A DNA stretch of 64,000 bases from Flavobacterium algicola (GCF_022399565.1 NZ_JAJTUT010000002.1:1008645-1072644), one strand, 5' to 3'; shown: positions 52,479 through 63,511, numbered from the stretch's first letter. Translations and numbers: made by a program. The notes: generated by a model from the letters alone, not told the origin.

Positions 52479-55400
52479 TTAATTTCCGAACGTATACTGC
52501 AACGTCATTCCAGAAGAAATAGTAGTCAATGGATACGAGGTTGCTACTACTGGTTTTGAAAAAGAATGATTATAATAAAAAGTCATGCTTAAACTTTTAC
52601 TAAAAGCATAATCTGCAGTTGTTTTTAAAGTCCATATCTTTTGACCAGCTACAAGTTCGTTATTATCGTAGTCCAAGTAGCGTACAATTGTTTTGTTGTT
52701 CCTTAATGTAATATCTGCCTTGAGTGTTACGTCACTTTTAATAATTCCGTTAGTTTTATCTGCATATTTTGAATTAATCACCACGTCTTTTATTCGGTAT
52801 CCTAGTCCTACGACATATTCAAAACCATTTACTTCTGTCAAGTTATTATTATCAAAACTCATTGCTAATGATCTGTCTTTATTGATTTGCGTTACAATCT
52901 TCAAAGAATTTTGCAATTCCAAATCAATCTTTAATAATGGATTAAATTTTTCGACCAAATTCACATTAGAGGTTAAAAATTGATTGTAGTAATTTCCATT
53001 AGAATCAGTACCGTCAGGTGTGCTGATATAATTATAATTCGAATTAAAAGCATTTACAGTATAGCTAGCTTGATAAGTGTGTTGCAAAGAAAAGCGCTTG
53101 AAGGTCTTTTTAAAAAATTCATTTTTCATAAGACTAGTATACTTTATAGACCAGTTTGGAAGCGGGATGTTTCTAAATAAACCAAGAGTTACATCACGAG
53201 CATTTGTACCTGTGTAGGCAGCCAAGAAAGAGGATAGCAAAACCCCTTGACTAGAACCGTTAAAGCCAGCAGGATAACCATCTGAACCAAAAGCGGTGGC
53301 ACTAACTCCTTTTTGCTCAGCTAACCTTTTCGCTATTACAAATCGATTTTTCCTAAAGGTACTAAAGGCTTCAGAACCATCTTCGTCACTGCCCAAAAAA
53401 GATGTTTTTAATAATACTGTTGAGATAGAAAAAGAACCAGATGTATAAGGGGAAACACCTATATACTGCCCACCATTGACTTCGTATTGTTCGGAGAAAT
53501 TCTCAGAATAGGTTCTATTGGCAATTAAATCAATTTTTAAATTTGAACTCAATTCTACAGCAGCCGTACCCTTAAAGACTTGATTTTTTGAAGTGCTGAA
53601 ACTCTGATTGTATTCTTGATACGTAGTCAAATCACCTTTTTTGGCAAGTATTTGTCGAATGTCACTTTGACTTCCAAAAGCAAATCCTGCAGTAGTTTTT
53701 GAAAATCCAAAAAAACCAACCGATGGTAAATAACCTGGTAAAACCATTCCGTTATTTTCAGAAAAACTAAGATTAATATTTTTTACACTGGTAACAATGC
53801 CAAAAATTGACTTTATCAATGAGTTTTCCTTAGTTATTTGAGGAGTTGATACTAATGCCACTTTTTGGCCAGGTAATGCAGGAACTGCTTTTTTCATTAA
53901 CGTTTTACCAGTAGATTTTTTTGAAATCCCCAAATATTTGTAAAGCATTTCCATATTGAATGCAGCCGTAAGATTTTTTGAGTTGGCATTTTGAATCGTA
54001 TTACCTAAGTCAAATTCAACACCGTTTACTTCTGTTGTTGATAATGCTTCTGAGGAACGTTGAAAACTGTAAGTCCCCATATAAGTTGCATTAGCCTTAA
54101 CAAAACTAAACAAGGGAATTTTGTTAATTGGGATTTCATAATTCACCGTCAGTGTTTGGTTGTGACTATTCGATAATCCAAAATTCCAGTAATCCTTTGT
54201 TATTTTAAAATCATCAATCACTTCGTCATTACTGTCAAAATAATTTTTTACAATATTGCTGGAAGAGGCTGTATAGTTCAGTTTTAAAGATTTAGTCAAA
54301 TTATAATTAAAGCCATACTGATAATTTAGTTCAAAATTTCTACTTGAGCTGACGTCCAAAGGGATACCATCTACCTCTACTTGTCGAAACTGTTGCACAT
54401 TAGCTTCTCTAAGGATGTTTGTACTGAAGGTAAAATTGGTTGGTAGATAATTAAAATTAAAATCTCGTAGCAATGCCAAATAACCACTCTTCTTTAAAAA
54501 TTTGGAATTTTTAAAAGGGGTAACTATTTTCGATACGGTGCTGTAATCGTAATTTAATGTTGTACTACTTTTTTCGTCTGTATAGCTTTCTCTTTCATAA
54601 TCGTGCTTAGTGGTAATGTTATAAGATTGCGAAAAAACAAAGTTTTCTACATCATAAGGATGGGCTTTTTGTTCTGGTTTTCTTTCCTTTCGAACACCAA
54701 TAAAATTGACACTAGTTGTTCTCGAATATTCTATTGCTCTATCTTTTATCGCTGCCCTTTCTTCTTCGGTTTCTGCATTGTCCAACATGGTCTGCAAAGT
54801 GATATCCGGATTTGCAGGGTCGTATTTTGGCGTTATTTTCGTTTCAGTATTAGAGTAGTTAAATGGCAACTGCGTACCCCAACTTTGTGGCAATAATTTC
54901 CCAAGATTTATATTTGTCAAAACATTATACTGCGTCATATCTTCTTGACTTCTTTCGGTCGAGCTTTGTTCTAAAGAGCCAAAACCAATAGTACTCATTT
55001 TACCTGTCATCGAGATAGTAGCCAAATCTGCCAAATTGGATTCTATACTTACAATGGCAGCCATACCACCTGTATTGTCCATTTCTGCCAATCGAAGCTC
55101 ATCAAACCAAACTTCTCCTTGAATGTATTGGTCAGATACACTACTTTTTACACCCAACATCAAATTACGAACTGCACCCAAATTTGGACTTCCTTTGATT
55201 CCTAGTCGCAGCTTATTTGTTTTGTTTACCAGCGTAGCATCTAGGTTGTCATCATCTTCACTTAAAAAATAGATACCGTCGTCTGGTAAAGTACTCGTGT
55301 CCAACTTATTGTAAAGTAGTTTTAATTTTGAAAGTAAAGCTAGCGATAAGTCGATATTGTTTTCTTCTGGCCAGACCAATGCCGAGCTTATTGTACTACA

Positions 55401-58400
55401 GCTGGTATTACTAGTTACTTTTAAAGGTATTTCAATCTGATAAAAATTCTCTGTGTAATCACTTCCCATACGAATGTAAGCCACCATTTGATCGTCTGTA
55501 AGTACCATCTCATTGGCCAATGACTCGGCGTGCACAAACATCTTTAATTTTTTGTACTGGCGCATATCAATACTCACACTTTTATAAACTCCTCTAGAAT
55601 CATTTGGTTCTAGTCCGCCTCCCGACACCTTTATACCCAACGATTGTTCATTTTTATACAACAAAGTATTTCCACTATAATATTCTTCTCTAGTAACATT
55701 TGGCGGAAGAATGTAATTTACAGGGCATTTTTCATCATTCTCTTCGATATTAACAGCAATAACATCCACATCGGTATTATCATCATCTGCGTTGGTATCT
55801 GTTGCATCAAGAGTTTCTGTATATCTTCTCCATTCTCCTCTTTGCAAATCAAGAGACCCAAAACGTACTGTAACTTCATCACTAAAACCAGTCATAAACA
55901 TTCTCATAAAGCGAATGGATGTAAAATCTGTAATGCTACCAATGGTATTGTCTGGCTGAGCAATCGGAATTTTAAACTGAATCCATCTTGCAGTCGTTGT
56001 ATTCCCGTTGGCCAACGTGACTTCAGTGTTACGAACATCACTAATGTTATTTTCACCTATCTGCATGTTTGGCCTCATATCTACACTATACTCATAATAC
56101 GCATTGATGGTATTCATAGTATAATCACTATTAACATCTTCCTTATCAGGATAGGTTGTCGATGCTTGGTTGGCTGCAGAAGAACTTACAGCGGAGTTCC
56201 CCTCAGTTCCATTATAATTTTTATAGCGATTCATTATATCGCCCGATGTGTTTAAATAATAAGTATAATCATCTGCAGCTGGATCACTGTCTGTTGCAAA
56301 ATTAGAATAAATAGCGCCTTCTTTTGTGCTTTTTAAACCATCCAAACCTACATCTTGACTTTCCCTATTGGTGGCATCTGTATCAAAAGCATAAGTCAAA
56401 GATTGTGCTGATGGCACATCTCCCCAAATCCCCTGCGGACTCACTACCAATTGATCATCCCCTAATCCATTTTCGAATTGTTTTCGACCATCTTTTAAAA
56501 CGTCTTCAGATATTTCCCCAAGATTAAAGTAAATTTTCCCTGTATTTCCTGAGATTGTACTTCCAGAACCCACATAAGGATCCATCACCCAAAATTGAAT
56601 GTATTCGATATTGCTTTGTTCGAAATTGGTAGTGCTTAATGATCTCGTTATTCCTCCGAAATTTTCTCTAGGTGTATTTGAATAATTAGAATTATTATTA
56701 TACGGTCCTCTCTCAGAAGGATAATAACTCAAATCCAATGTGCTTACCACAAGCGTTTGCCCCGATTCTGTTGAAGTGTTGGGATAGAGTTCTTCTTTGT
56801 AAATGCGTCGAGTTGAATTTAACGAAATTTCATTTGTCGAAATATCAGAAGGTGGAGATGTATAAAAAATGGGATCAATTGTGTACCAAGATAACTTAGC
56901 TCTCTTATATCCGTAAGTCAAGTCAGTAGCACTTTCATTAAAACTATAACTGCTCGCCGAATTGCTAGCTGGTATCGAGGATAAACTCCAGGAATAAGCA
57001 GATTTTAAATCGGTCGTATAGGAAGCACTTTCAAAATTATCGACATACACCGTAGATTCACCTTCAAAATCACTAGCCTTTGCAGTATTTGGTTTTAAAA
57101 ATGCAACCTCTCCCTTTACAGAAATAGTAGATGGAACATCTGTATCAATATTAGGAAGCTTGTTGACCAACCGGGTTAAAAACGGAACTTCATCAGAAAA
57201 ATTGGAGTTTATACCAAAAATAGTATTGTCTACAGACTCTTGACCATAGACCGATTTTTGGGTTTGAGGTTTTTCAGTATATTTTAAATATGTAGCACCT
57301 ATAGTAAATTGATCTGATATTTTATGATCAATATTTAAACCTATGAAGCTTTTCGTTTGTTGACCAAAAGTCGAATTATTTTCAACCGTAACAGTAATAC
57401 TAGCATTTGAAGCCAGTAAAGCAGCATCCAAAATATGAACTTTTCCTAACTGATAATCTACACTGTAATCGATGCCCTCTGTTAATGTGCGCCCCTCTGC
57501 AGTAACCACAACAGATCCACTAGCAATGTTAGTTGAACCCGTCGAAATTCCGTCAGAACCGGTTGATTTGTATTTCCCCTTTAATAAATATTTATTTTTA
57601 TCACTATCCTGCAATGCCCCTGTTTGCGTATTGCTATACATGCTTTTAAAAACGTATTTTTTCTGATTGGCATTGTACGTGTCAGCATCATCATAATCTT
57701 CACCGGAATCGTTTGAAAGTTTGTTAAAAATAAGTTCACCAAAAGGCTCTTTGGTTGTAAAAATAATGCGTCCGTTTGTTGCATCAATTGTCAATCCCGA
57801 AATGTAATCAAAGAAACCATCACCATTATCTTGGGGATCCAAATTAGAATTTAATCGATCCATATTAAAAACTTTAAGTAAGGGAGTTTCCGAAACTTTA
57901 TTTTCAGTTGTCGGATTGGCAGGAAATGACGTTACTGGCGTGATATAATTTAATGCAGATGGGTTTTCATACAGAATGTTAAACTTAAAATCTTCTTCTG
58001 ATAGTTGATAAGCACTCGGAATTTGATAGATATTTTTCATCATTAAATTCCAAACTGGGTTGGTTAAATTGACCAAACTACTTTTTAACATTTTCAATAT
58101 TAAACTTTGAGAACTTACCGTTTCAGAGTCTGTAACTACAGTGGCATCAATACCATCATTGGCAAATTCACCTACTTGATAGATCTTATCCCCTACGCTA
58201 TATTGATACGCAACCGCAAGAATTTCGTCATTGGTTAATTTTGTTTGTAACGAAATATACCCAAGTTGACTGTTATAAGTATATTCACTAGAGGTTAGTT
58301 TTCTTGCATTTTCTAACTTCGAATAATCTTGCCCCTCACTTACAGCAGTATTAAAGCCAGAACTCGAAGTGGCTATTTCTCTAATATTACTATTTAAATA

Positions 58401-59588
58401 TCCACCACCAGTCGTTATTTGATCAGGATCATATTTGTTGTTTGAATTATCTGCTGGAGAGTCAATAACATTATTAAACATGTTGGTAGAGGGTGTATGC
58501 ACTACTACCTTACTGTCATCTAAATCTGTTAACTGTCCCTCACCTAAGTCTTGAATCGCAACTACATTTCGTAAATTGTTGGTCGTAGAGCTTACACTAC
58601 TTTGTTTATTGGTAACCCAAACTTCAATTCTGGTGATTTGTACACGGCTGCTAATCAATGGATATTTTACCAGAGCAGCATCGTATTTATTTCGAAAATA
58701 TTGTGATAAAAAAAAATGCCTATTATTATCATAATCTAAGGCATAGATATCAAATTCCTGGACGGTACCACTTCCGGAAGCTACAACGCTCGTAGTCTCT
58801 GACTTTTGTTGCGAGAAAACTCCAGTAACAGCAGTTTTACCAAATTGCAATTGTGTTTTTACACCAAACAAATTTTGAGCACCAGTAATCAAGGTACTAT
58901 TTAATGGCATACTTACATTTCCTACATCAATTTTTTGAATTATGGCATCTTCATCTGGAGTATAAGCAACTTTTAATAAGTTTTGAAATGCGAATATAGA
59001 TTCGGTGTCATAATTTAGATTGACTTCAAGTCTAGTACCTACTTTCCCTATAAGACTCAAACTTATTTGTTGGTCAAAATTAAAGCCAAAACTCGACCTA
59101 TTCTTAACAGAGAAAGTCGGGTTGTCTTGTTTAGAATACAAAACACCCACATTCAAACCAACTGAACCAGTAGGCTTTAAATCAATTGTATTGCTCCCAA
59201 AAATAGATTCAAAAAAACCAGAATTAATATAGTATCGCGGTAATAAATCCTTTTGTCCCAATGCACTTCCCTCTTTTTGTGCTGCTATTGCATCCCATTT
59301 TTGTTTAAAGTAATCACGCTGTGATTCTTTTAAAATCAGCGCTTGATACTCTTCTGGATTAAGAAACAATGGATAGTCTATTGAGAAACCATCTATAGAT
59401 GAAGAATAAATATAAGTATTTGTAGCGGGATCATAATGATATTCATTTACGATACTTTTTAATTCTTTAATTTTAATTTTACCTAAGACGTAACCAGTTT
59501 TTACACTATCTTCAGCAATTTGATCTAGTTGGGATTGTGCTATTGTAACAAATGGTAAAAGTAAAAAGACATAGAAAACTCTGATCAT
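52479..59588 (-). CDS. sprA: SprA, type IX secretion outer-membrane translocon
   Basis: A 2369-residue protein, close to the 2403 residues I recall for F. johnsoniae SprA. The signal peptide is MIRVFYVFLLLPFVTIAQSQ. SprA forms a giant outer-membrane barrel through which type IX cargo leaves the cell, and it is also needed for gliding. Visible blocks are DLLPRYYINSGFFESIFGSNTIDLKPTG (about 110) and NRSSFGFNFDQQISLSLIGKVGTRLEVNLNYDTE (about 160). RVQITRIEVWVTNK and DNFESASYTTDLKSAYSWSLSS follow, and many aromatic beta strands end in TISSGMTLQYTFGN. The frame is intact with no interruption. It is alone in its unit. Confidence 0.96.
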   Translation of the reverse strand: MIRVFYVFLLLPFVTIAQSQLDQIAEDSVKTGYVLGKIKIKELKSIVNEYHYDPATNTYIYSSSIDGFSIDYPLFLNPEEYQALILKESQRDYFKQKWDAIAAQKEGSALGQKDLLPRYYINSGFFESIFGSNTIDLKPTGSVGLNVGVLYSKQDNPTFSVKNRSSFGFNFDQQISLSLIGKVGTRLEVNLNYDTESIFAFQNLLKVAYTPDEDAIIQKIDVGNVSMPLNSTLITGAQNLFGVKTQLQFGKTAVTGVFSQQKSETTSVVASGSGTVQEFDIYALDYDNNRHFFLSQYFRNKYDAALVKYPLISSRVQITRIEVWVTNKQSSVSSTTNNLRNVVAIQDLGEGQLTDLDDSKVVVHTPSTNMFNNVIDSPADNSNNKYDPDQITTGGGYLNSNIREIATSSSGFNTAVSEGQDYSKLENARKLTSSEYTYNSQLGYISLQTKLTNDEILAVAYQYSVGDKIYQVGEFANDGIDATVVTDSETVSSQSLILKMLKSSLVNLTNPVWNLMMKNIYQIPSAYQLSEEDFKFNILYENPSALNYITPVTSFPANPTTENKVSETPLLKVFNMDRLNSNLDPQDNGDGFFDYISGLTIDATNGRIIFTTKEPFGELIFNKLSNDSGEDYDDADTYNANQKKYVFKSMYSNTQTGALQDSDKNKYLLKGKYKSTGSDGISTGSTNIASGSVVVTAEGRTLTEGIDYSVDYQLGKVHILDAALLASNASITVTVENNSTFGQQTKSFIGLNIDHKISDQFTIGATYLKYTEKPQTQKSVYGQESVDNTIFGINSNFSDEVPFLTRLVNKLPNIDTDVPSTISVKGEVAFLKPNTAKASDFEGESTVYVDNFESASYTTDLKSAYSWSLSSIPASNSASSYSFNESATDLTYGYKRAKLSWYTIDPIFYTSPPSDISTNEISLNSTRRIYKEELYPNTSTESGQTLVVSTLDLSYYPSERGPYNNNSNYSNTPRENFGGITRSLSTTNFEQSNIEYIQFWVMDPYVGSGSTISGNTGKIYFNLGEISEDVLKDGRKQFENGLGDDQLVVSPQGIWGDVPSAQSLTYAFDTDATNRESQDVGLDGLKSTKEGAIYSNFATDSDPAADDYTYYLNTSGDIMNRYKNYNGTEGNSAVSSSAANQASTTYPDKEDVNSDYTMNTINAYYEYSVDMRPNMQIGENNISDVRNTEVTLANGNTTTARWIQFKIPIAQPDNTIGSITDFTSIRFMRMFMTGFSDEVTVRFGSLDLQRGEWRRYTETLDATDTNADDDNTDVDVIAVNIEENDEKCPVNYILPPNVTREEYYSGNTLLYKNEQSLGIKVSGGGLEPNDSRGVYKSVSIDMRQYKKLKMFVHAESLANEMVLTDDQMVAYIRMGSDYTENFYQIEIPLKVTSNTSCSTISSALVWPEENNIDLSLALLSKLKLLYNKLDTSTLPDDGIYFLSEDDDNLDATLVNKTNKLRLGIKGSPNLGAVRNLMLGVKSSVSDQYIQGEVWFDELRLAEMDNTGGMAAIVSIESNLADLATISMTGKMSTIGFGSLEQSSTERSQEDMTQYNVLTNINLGKLLPQSWGTQLPFNYSNTETKITPKYDPANPDITLQTMLDNAETEEERAAIKDRAIEYSRTTSVNFIGVRKERKPEQKAHPYDVENFVFSQSYNITTKHDYERESYTDEKSSTTLNYDYSTVSKIVTPFKNSKFLKKSGYLALLRDFNFNYLPTNFTFSTNILREANVQQFRQVEVDGIPLDVSSSRNFELNYQYGFNYNLTKSLKLNYTASSSNIVKNYFDSNDEVIDDFKITKDYWNFGLSNSHNQTLTVNYEIPINKIPLFSFVKANATYMGTYSFQRSSEALSTTEVNGVEFDLGNTIQNANSKNLTAAFNMEMLYKYLGISKKSTGKTLMKKAVPALPGQKVALVSTPQITKENSLIKSIFGIVTSVKNINLSFSENNGMVLPGYLPSVGFFGFSKTTAGFAFGSQSDIRQILAKKGDLTTYQEYNQSFSTSKNQVFKGTAAVELSSNLKIDLIANRTYSENFSEQYEVNGGQYIGVSPYTSGSFSISTVLLKTSFLGSDEDGSEAFSTFRKNRFVIAKRLAEQKGVSATAFGSDGYPAGFNGSSQGVLLSSFLAAYTGTNARDVTLGLFRNIPLPNWSIKYTSLMKNEFFKKTFKRFSLQHTYQASYTVNAFNSNYNYISTPDGTDSNGNYYNQFLTSNVNLVEKFNPLLKIDLELQNSLKIVTQINKDRSLAMSFDNNNLTEVNGFEYVVGLGYRIKDVVINSKYADKTNGIIKSDVTLKADITLRNNKTIVRYLDYDNNELVAGQKIWTLKTTADYAFSKSLSMTFYYNHSFSKPVVATSYPLTTISSGMTLQYTFGN

Positions 59589-60305
59589 AAAATGTGTCTA
59601 GCAACCTTTTTATTTAAGTTTTAAAATTCATTCTTGAAATAAAATGAGAAACCTGAGTTTACATTTTACAAGATTTAATTTAAATTGTGCTTCTAGAGTT
59701 TGTTATTTAAAATAGGCAGAGTTTAAGTAATGAGTAGATGAAAATCTAAAATAATCATGGTACGTACAAGTTGTAGTATTCAAAAAATTTACTCAAAGAA
59801 AGTCTTATATCTTAACATTAAATAATTAATTAGAAGTACATCCAAAAACAATATACTAAAGCTACTTTTCTATCTATAAGAAAATAAAATTCAAAAATAA
59901 TATCTACCAATAGTATTAATGATAGTGAAGGAATTCGGCTTGTATTCTACGTTACAGTTGTATCCTAATTGTTGTCTATCATATACAATTCTAGGAAAAG
60001 TCATTTGTAATTTCACCGTATTAAATTCTATTTTAAAGACAAACCTTTAATATAACAACTAAAAATATTGCTTTAAAAAGACTTGCCGAAATTTAAATTT
60101 TAATTGGATTACCTAAAATATTTGCATTTGTAGATGTACTATTTTGTTATGTAGAAATTTCGATTGCAGATAACAGTTATAACTTCACAGTTTATGATTA
60201 TTAATAAAGAGGTAAATCATTACATTCGACAATTTCTATCCAGATTAAATCTTCAATTAAAATTAATATTAGATATGGGATTAAAGAGATGTTTTAGGGA
60301 TCAAA
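59589..60305. other. AT-rich gene-free region upstream of sprA
   Basis: About 717 bases separate sprA from the terminator of the next minus-strand gene. All frames are short and low in complexity. I see no exact -7 box near the sprA start, no repeat and no tRNA. Some sequence before the sprA ATG must act as promoter and leader. Confidence 0.45.
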
Positions 60306-60345
60306 AAAAATGCTCTACTTTCATATTTGAAAATAGAGCATTTTT
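60306..60345 (-). terminator. terminator of the nucleoside permease gene
   Basis: Arms 60306-60317 and 60334-60345 (AAAAATGCTCTA and its complement) around 16 bases, with a T run on the minus strand beyond the 3' arm. Confidence 0.88.
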
Positions 60346-60366
60346 CTCAGCCAGTAATAAGTCAGC

Positions 60367-61620
60367 TTATATAATAGTTACATCTGGTTCTTTAGGCACA
60401 TGTTTATGTTTAAACAATATAGCAAATGCAATTGTAATCAATAAAGAATAGAAAGCAAAAGAGAGCCAAATATTTTTCCAATCACGAATACCATCAGTAG
60501 TAAAGTAAGTATCGATCATAACACCACTAATAATACCTCCGAAGAAGGAACCGAATCCATTAGTCATCATCATAAATAAACCTTGCGCACTTGATCGTAT
60601 ACTTTGATCAGTTGTTGTTTCGATAAACAAGGAACCAGATATATTAAAAAAGTCAAATGCCATTCCATATATAATACAGGATAATATAATCATCCATAAG
60701 CCATCACCAGGATCTCCAAACGCAAATAAGCCAAAACGTAGAACCCATGCTATCATTGAGAATAACATTACTTGCTTAATTCCGAAACGTTTTAAAAAAA
60801 ATGGAATCGCAAGAATAAACAAGGTTTCTGAAATTTGCGAAATAGAGAGTATAATTGTCGAATAACGTACAACGAGAGAATCTTGGTAAGCTACTATCTT
60901 AGAAAAATCACTTAGAAAAGTATCACCATACATATTAGTCAATTGCAAAGCTCCTCCCAGAAACATTGAAAAGACAAAAAAGAGTGCCATTTTATAATTT
61001 GCCAATAGTTTAAATGCGTCTAAACCTAAACGTTTGCTAAAAGAGGTATTATTTTGATCTTTCCCTTGCACAGGACATGTTGGAAGCGTAAAAGCGTAAA
61101 CACCTAGAGCAAATGATGTGATGCTAGAAATATAAAACATATTAGCAGACGCTTTGTTGCCAGATAAATTTGTAATCCACATAGCAGCAATAAAACCAAT
61201 TGTTCCCCATACTCTTATAGAAGGAAAAACTTTTACAACATCGAATTTATTAGATTTTAAAAGACTAAAAGCAACAGAATTTGACATCGCTATTGAAGGC
61301 ATGTAAAATAACATTGCTAGAAATATCATCCAATAAAAAACAATAGGATCTTCGACCTGAGGAAGAAAACACATCACCAGTCCACTTAAAATATGCAAAA
61401 TACCATAAAGCTTTTCAGCATTTACCCATTTATCAGCAATAATCCCCGTTAACGCAGGCATAATAATAGAGGAAATTCCGAGTGTGGAAAATACAGCTCC
61501 AAATTCAGCACCACCCCAACCTTTGTTTCCAAACCAGTAATTACCAATCGTAATCAACCAAGCACCCCAAACAAAAAATTGAAGAAAACTTACTATAGTT
61601 AGTTTATATTTTATGTTCAT
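60367..61620 (-). CDS. nucleoside:H+ symporter, NupG/XapB family
   Basis: A 417-residue inner-membrane protein with about twelve spans. The N-terminal block YKLTIVSFLQFFVWGAWLITIGNYW and the loop block FPSIRVWGTIGFIAAMW (about residue 130) identify the nucleoside:H+ symporter family of the MFS. GVMIDTYFTTDGIRDWKNIWLSFAFYSL near the C-terminus is also typical. Uptake of nucleosides with protons is the family function; specificity is not predictable. No nucleoside catabolic gene is adjacent. An 836-base AT-rich region lies upstream. Confidence 0.88.
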   Translation of the reverse strand: MNIKYKLTIVSFLQFFVWGAWLITIGNYWFGNKGWGGAEFGAVFSTLGISSIIMPALTGIIADKWVNAEKLYGILHILSGLVMCFLPQVEDPIVFYWMIFLAMLFYMPSIAMSNSVAFSLLKSNKFDVVKVFPSIRVWGTIGFIAAMWITNLSGNKASANMFYISSITSFALGVYAFTLPTCPVQGKDQNNTSFSKRLGLDAFKLLANYKMALFFVFSMFLGGALQLTNMYGDTFLSDFSKIVAYQDSLVVRYSTIILSISQISETLFILAIPFFLKRFGIKQVMLFSMIAWVLRFGLFAFGDPGDGLWMIILSCIIYGMAFDFFNISGSLFIETTTDQSIRSSAQGLFMMMTNGFGSFFGGIISGVMIDTYFTTDGIRDWKNIWLSFAFYSLLITIAFAILFKHKHVPKEPDVTII

Positions 61621-62401
61621 AAAATTAAAAGTAAATCTTTAAAAAAATAGTTAATAATAATTCATTTATAAATACATTTTACTAAAAACAAAACATATTC
61701 AACATCGTATTTCGGTTATGATGGTTTTTCAATAATTATTAATATTAAGGTAACGTAAAGATCACTTACAAAAATCATAATCTGATAATTAAGATATTTT
61801 TACCAACTTTAATAATGTACAATAATAGTATTTTTATAATAATTATACTTGAAAAAATGCATTTTTTATCAGTCGTAACTACTATAATTTTATAGTAAGA
61901 TTATAAATACAGCACATAACAAAATGTACCATAAATAGTAAAGTAAAACATACTAACCATCTAGCAAAACACTGAACGACAAATATTTATATTTATATTA
62001 CAAATAAAGTTGAATAATGCTACTTTCACATTTCTATTTTCAAACTAAAATTGAAAATACAACTAAAATCGAAAACGATATAAAGAAGAATAAAAAACAC
62101 AACACAATGGAATTAATAAATGGATATCATAAAGCAAAGAGTTACTACTTTTCGATGATTAAAATTAAAGGAGTATACAAACTCGAATTTTAGAATACTA
62201 ACTTATCATATGTATACACGAGCAAAGAAAGAATAAATTATTACATTGTAAATTAGGCTATAAAAAACACACCGCCAATCATTTTAAAATAATAAATATA
62301 TACTAATCAAGTAAAAATATAATATCATTTGTTGCAATTAGAGCTAAATATTTATCGTAAATTCTTTCAAAAATAATTATCATTCTTTACAAAATTGCAA
62401 T
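61621..62401. other. AT-rich gene-free region
   Basis: A 781-base stretch between the nucleoside permease and the terminator of the DUF2911 gene. Composition is extremely AT-rich. The only open frame with a protein-like look is 28 codons at 62107-62193 (plus strand), too short to call. No repeat or tRNA recognised. CAAAACATA at 61688-61696 resembles a -7 box on the minus strand with one extra base. Confidence 0.45.
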
Positions 62402-62436
62402 AAAAAAACCCTTTTCAAATTATTTGAAAAGGGTTT
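62402..62436 (-). terminator. terminator of the DUF2911 gene
   Basis: Arms 62406-62420 and 62422-62436 (AAACCCTTTTCAAAT and its complement) with a one-base centre, followed on the minus strand by a run of T residues. Confidence 0.9.
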
Positions 62437-62456
62437 AAATATAATTGCATGAAATA

Positions 62457-62990
62457 TTATTTACCAAAAGGTATCGCTACTCTTGTAGTGCCCCATCCTA
62501 AAAATAAAGTTCCATTGTCTTCAAAAGTCATTGACAAGTTTTCTAAAGATTCTCCAGCAGTCACAGGAGCTTTCACTCGTACTACGTCATTAGCTTCATT
62601 ATAACTGTAAGATCCCCATACATTAATATCCTTACTTAAAATTATTGTCCATTCCTTTTCTCCAGGAATTGTAAATAAAGAGTATTCACCAGCCTTAATC
62701 ATCTTGCCTCCTAATTTAATGTCTTTATAAAGTGTCACATCAACTGCTTCATTAGCACCAGTACGCCAAACTTTACCTGCAGGTGCAAGAGTGCTTAATT
62801 CTCTGTCTTTTAATTGAGGTCTGCTATAGACTACTTTTATAGCTTTATCAGATATCTTATAATCTACAGGAAATGTAGTTGCATCCATAGGGCTAGCATC
62901 CAATGCTTTAAATTTTTGAGCTTGTAAATTTACGCATACGAAAAGCATAAATAATGCAGTAATTGAAACAGAAAAAGTCGATTTTTTCAT
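62457..62990 (-). CDS. secreted DUF2911 protein
   Basis: A 177-residue exported protein from the ATG at 62990; an earlier ATG at 63017 would add nine residues before the natural signal peptide (MKKSTFSVSITALFMLFVCV...LQAQ). DUF2911 blocks follow: IKVVYSRPQLKDRELSTLAPAGKVWRTGANEAVDVTLYKDI, GEYSLFTIPGEKEWTIILS and WGSYSYNEANDVVRVKAP. The family is common in Bacteroidota and predicted periplasmic; its function is not established. It ends with a strong terminator. Confidence 0.88.
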   Translation of the reverse strand: MKKSTFSVSITALFMLFVCVNLQAQKFKALDASPMDATTFPVDYKISDKAIKVVYSRPQLKDRELSTLAPAGKVWRTGANEAVDVTLYKDIKLGGKMIKAGEYSLFTIPGEKEWTIILSKDINVWGSYSYNEANDVVRVKAPVTAGESLENLSMTFEDNGTLFLGWGTTRVAIPFGK

Positions 62991-63386
62991 AGTATATTTT
63001 TTATATTTAATGATCACTAAAAATACTTAATCTTTTAAAAATTAGCATTGAAAACTATGTTATTATTTTTGCTACATAAGTTAAATAAAACTAAATATAA
63101 CTATTAACATGCATAATAAATTAATTATGCAAGAGCAAAATTATTATATTCATATGATTAGTAATAAAAAAATTGAATTAAGCTCCAATCACTATAAATA
63201 CATTTGAGCACAAAAAACTTACTATCAATACTTTACAAGTGTGCTGTTACAGCGAATTTATATATATCTTAAGTATTTTGAAGTTGTGCCACTTTAAAAT
63301 AGAAATCATGGCCTTAGAATAGCACTATTTAAAAAATTCACAAAAAAAGAAATCTAATCCATTAAAATAAAGATTATAAGTAAAAA
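62991..63386. other. AT-rich region between DUF2911 gene and rRNA operon tail
   Basis: These 396 bases carry no gene I can support. A TATTTTTG string lies on the plus strand at 63064-63071, but nothing follows it, so it is probably chance in AT-rich DNA. The DUF2911 promoter on the minus strand is not recognisable by consensus. Confidence 0.45.
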
Positions 63387-63439
63387 GGCGACGACTCCCA
63401 AAGTATCGTGACCTTCGGCTGGCTTAACCAGTCTGATCG
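63387..63439 (-). pseudogene. decayed 3' half of a 5S rRNA gene
   Basis: On the minus strand this segment aligns with the last half of the intact 5S gene 170-220 bases upstream: CAGACTGGTTAAGCCAGCC against CAGAGTAGTTAAGCCCGCC, then a divergent middle, then GGGAGTCGTCGCC at the end. About 25 of 40 bases match in the middle block, 18 of 23 in its best part. The 5' half is missing. It is probably a relic of an old rRNA operon end. Confidence 0.65.
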
Positions 63440-63471
63440 TTTTAAATTTCGCATTATTTTCCAAAAAATTA

Positions 63472-63510
63472 AACAAAAAAAAATCCTCATCAAATAAATG
63501 ATGAGGATTT
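63472..63510 (-). terminator. second terminator behind the rRNA operon
   Basis: Arms 63481-63492 and 63499-63510 (AAATCCTCATCA and its complement) with a six-base loop, followed on the minus strand by nine T residues. It is preceded by a second TCGTCGCCTTTCTTT segment like the 5S end. Confidence 0.9.
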
Positions 63511-63511
63511 T

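Noticed and set aside
60164..60451. 95-codon frame on the plus strand at the permease 3' end
   Set aside because: It runs through the terminator hairpin and overlaps the permease gene antisense; composition is not protein-like.
62107..62193. 28-codon plus-strand frame in the AT-rich gap
   Set aside because: Too short and without promoter or conservation evidence; left as a possible candidate only.
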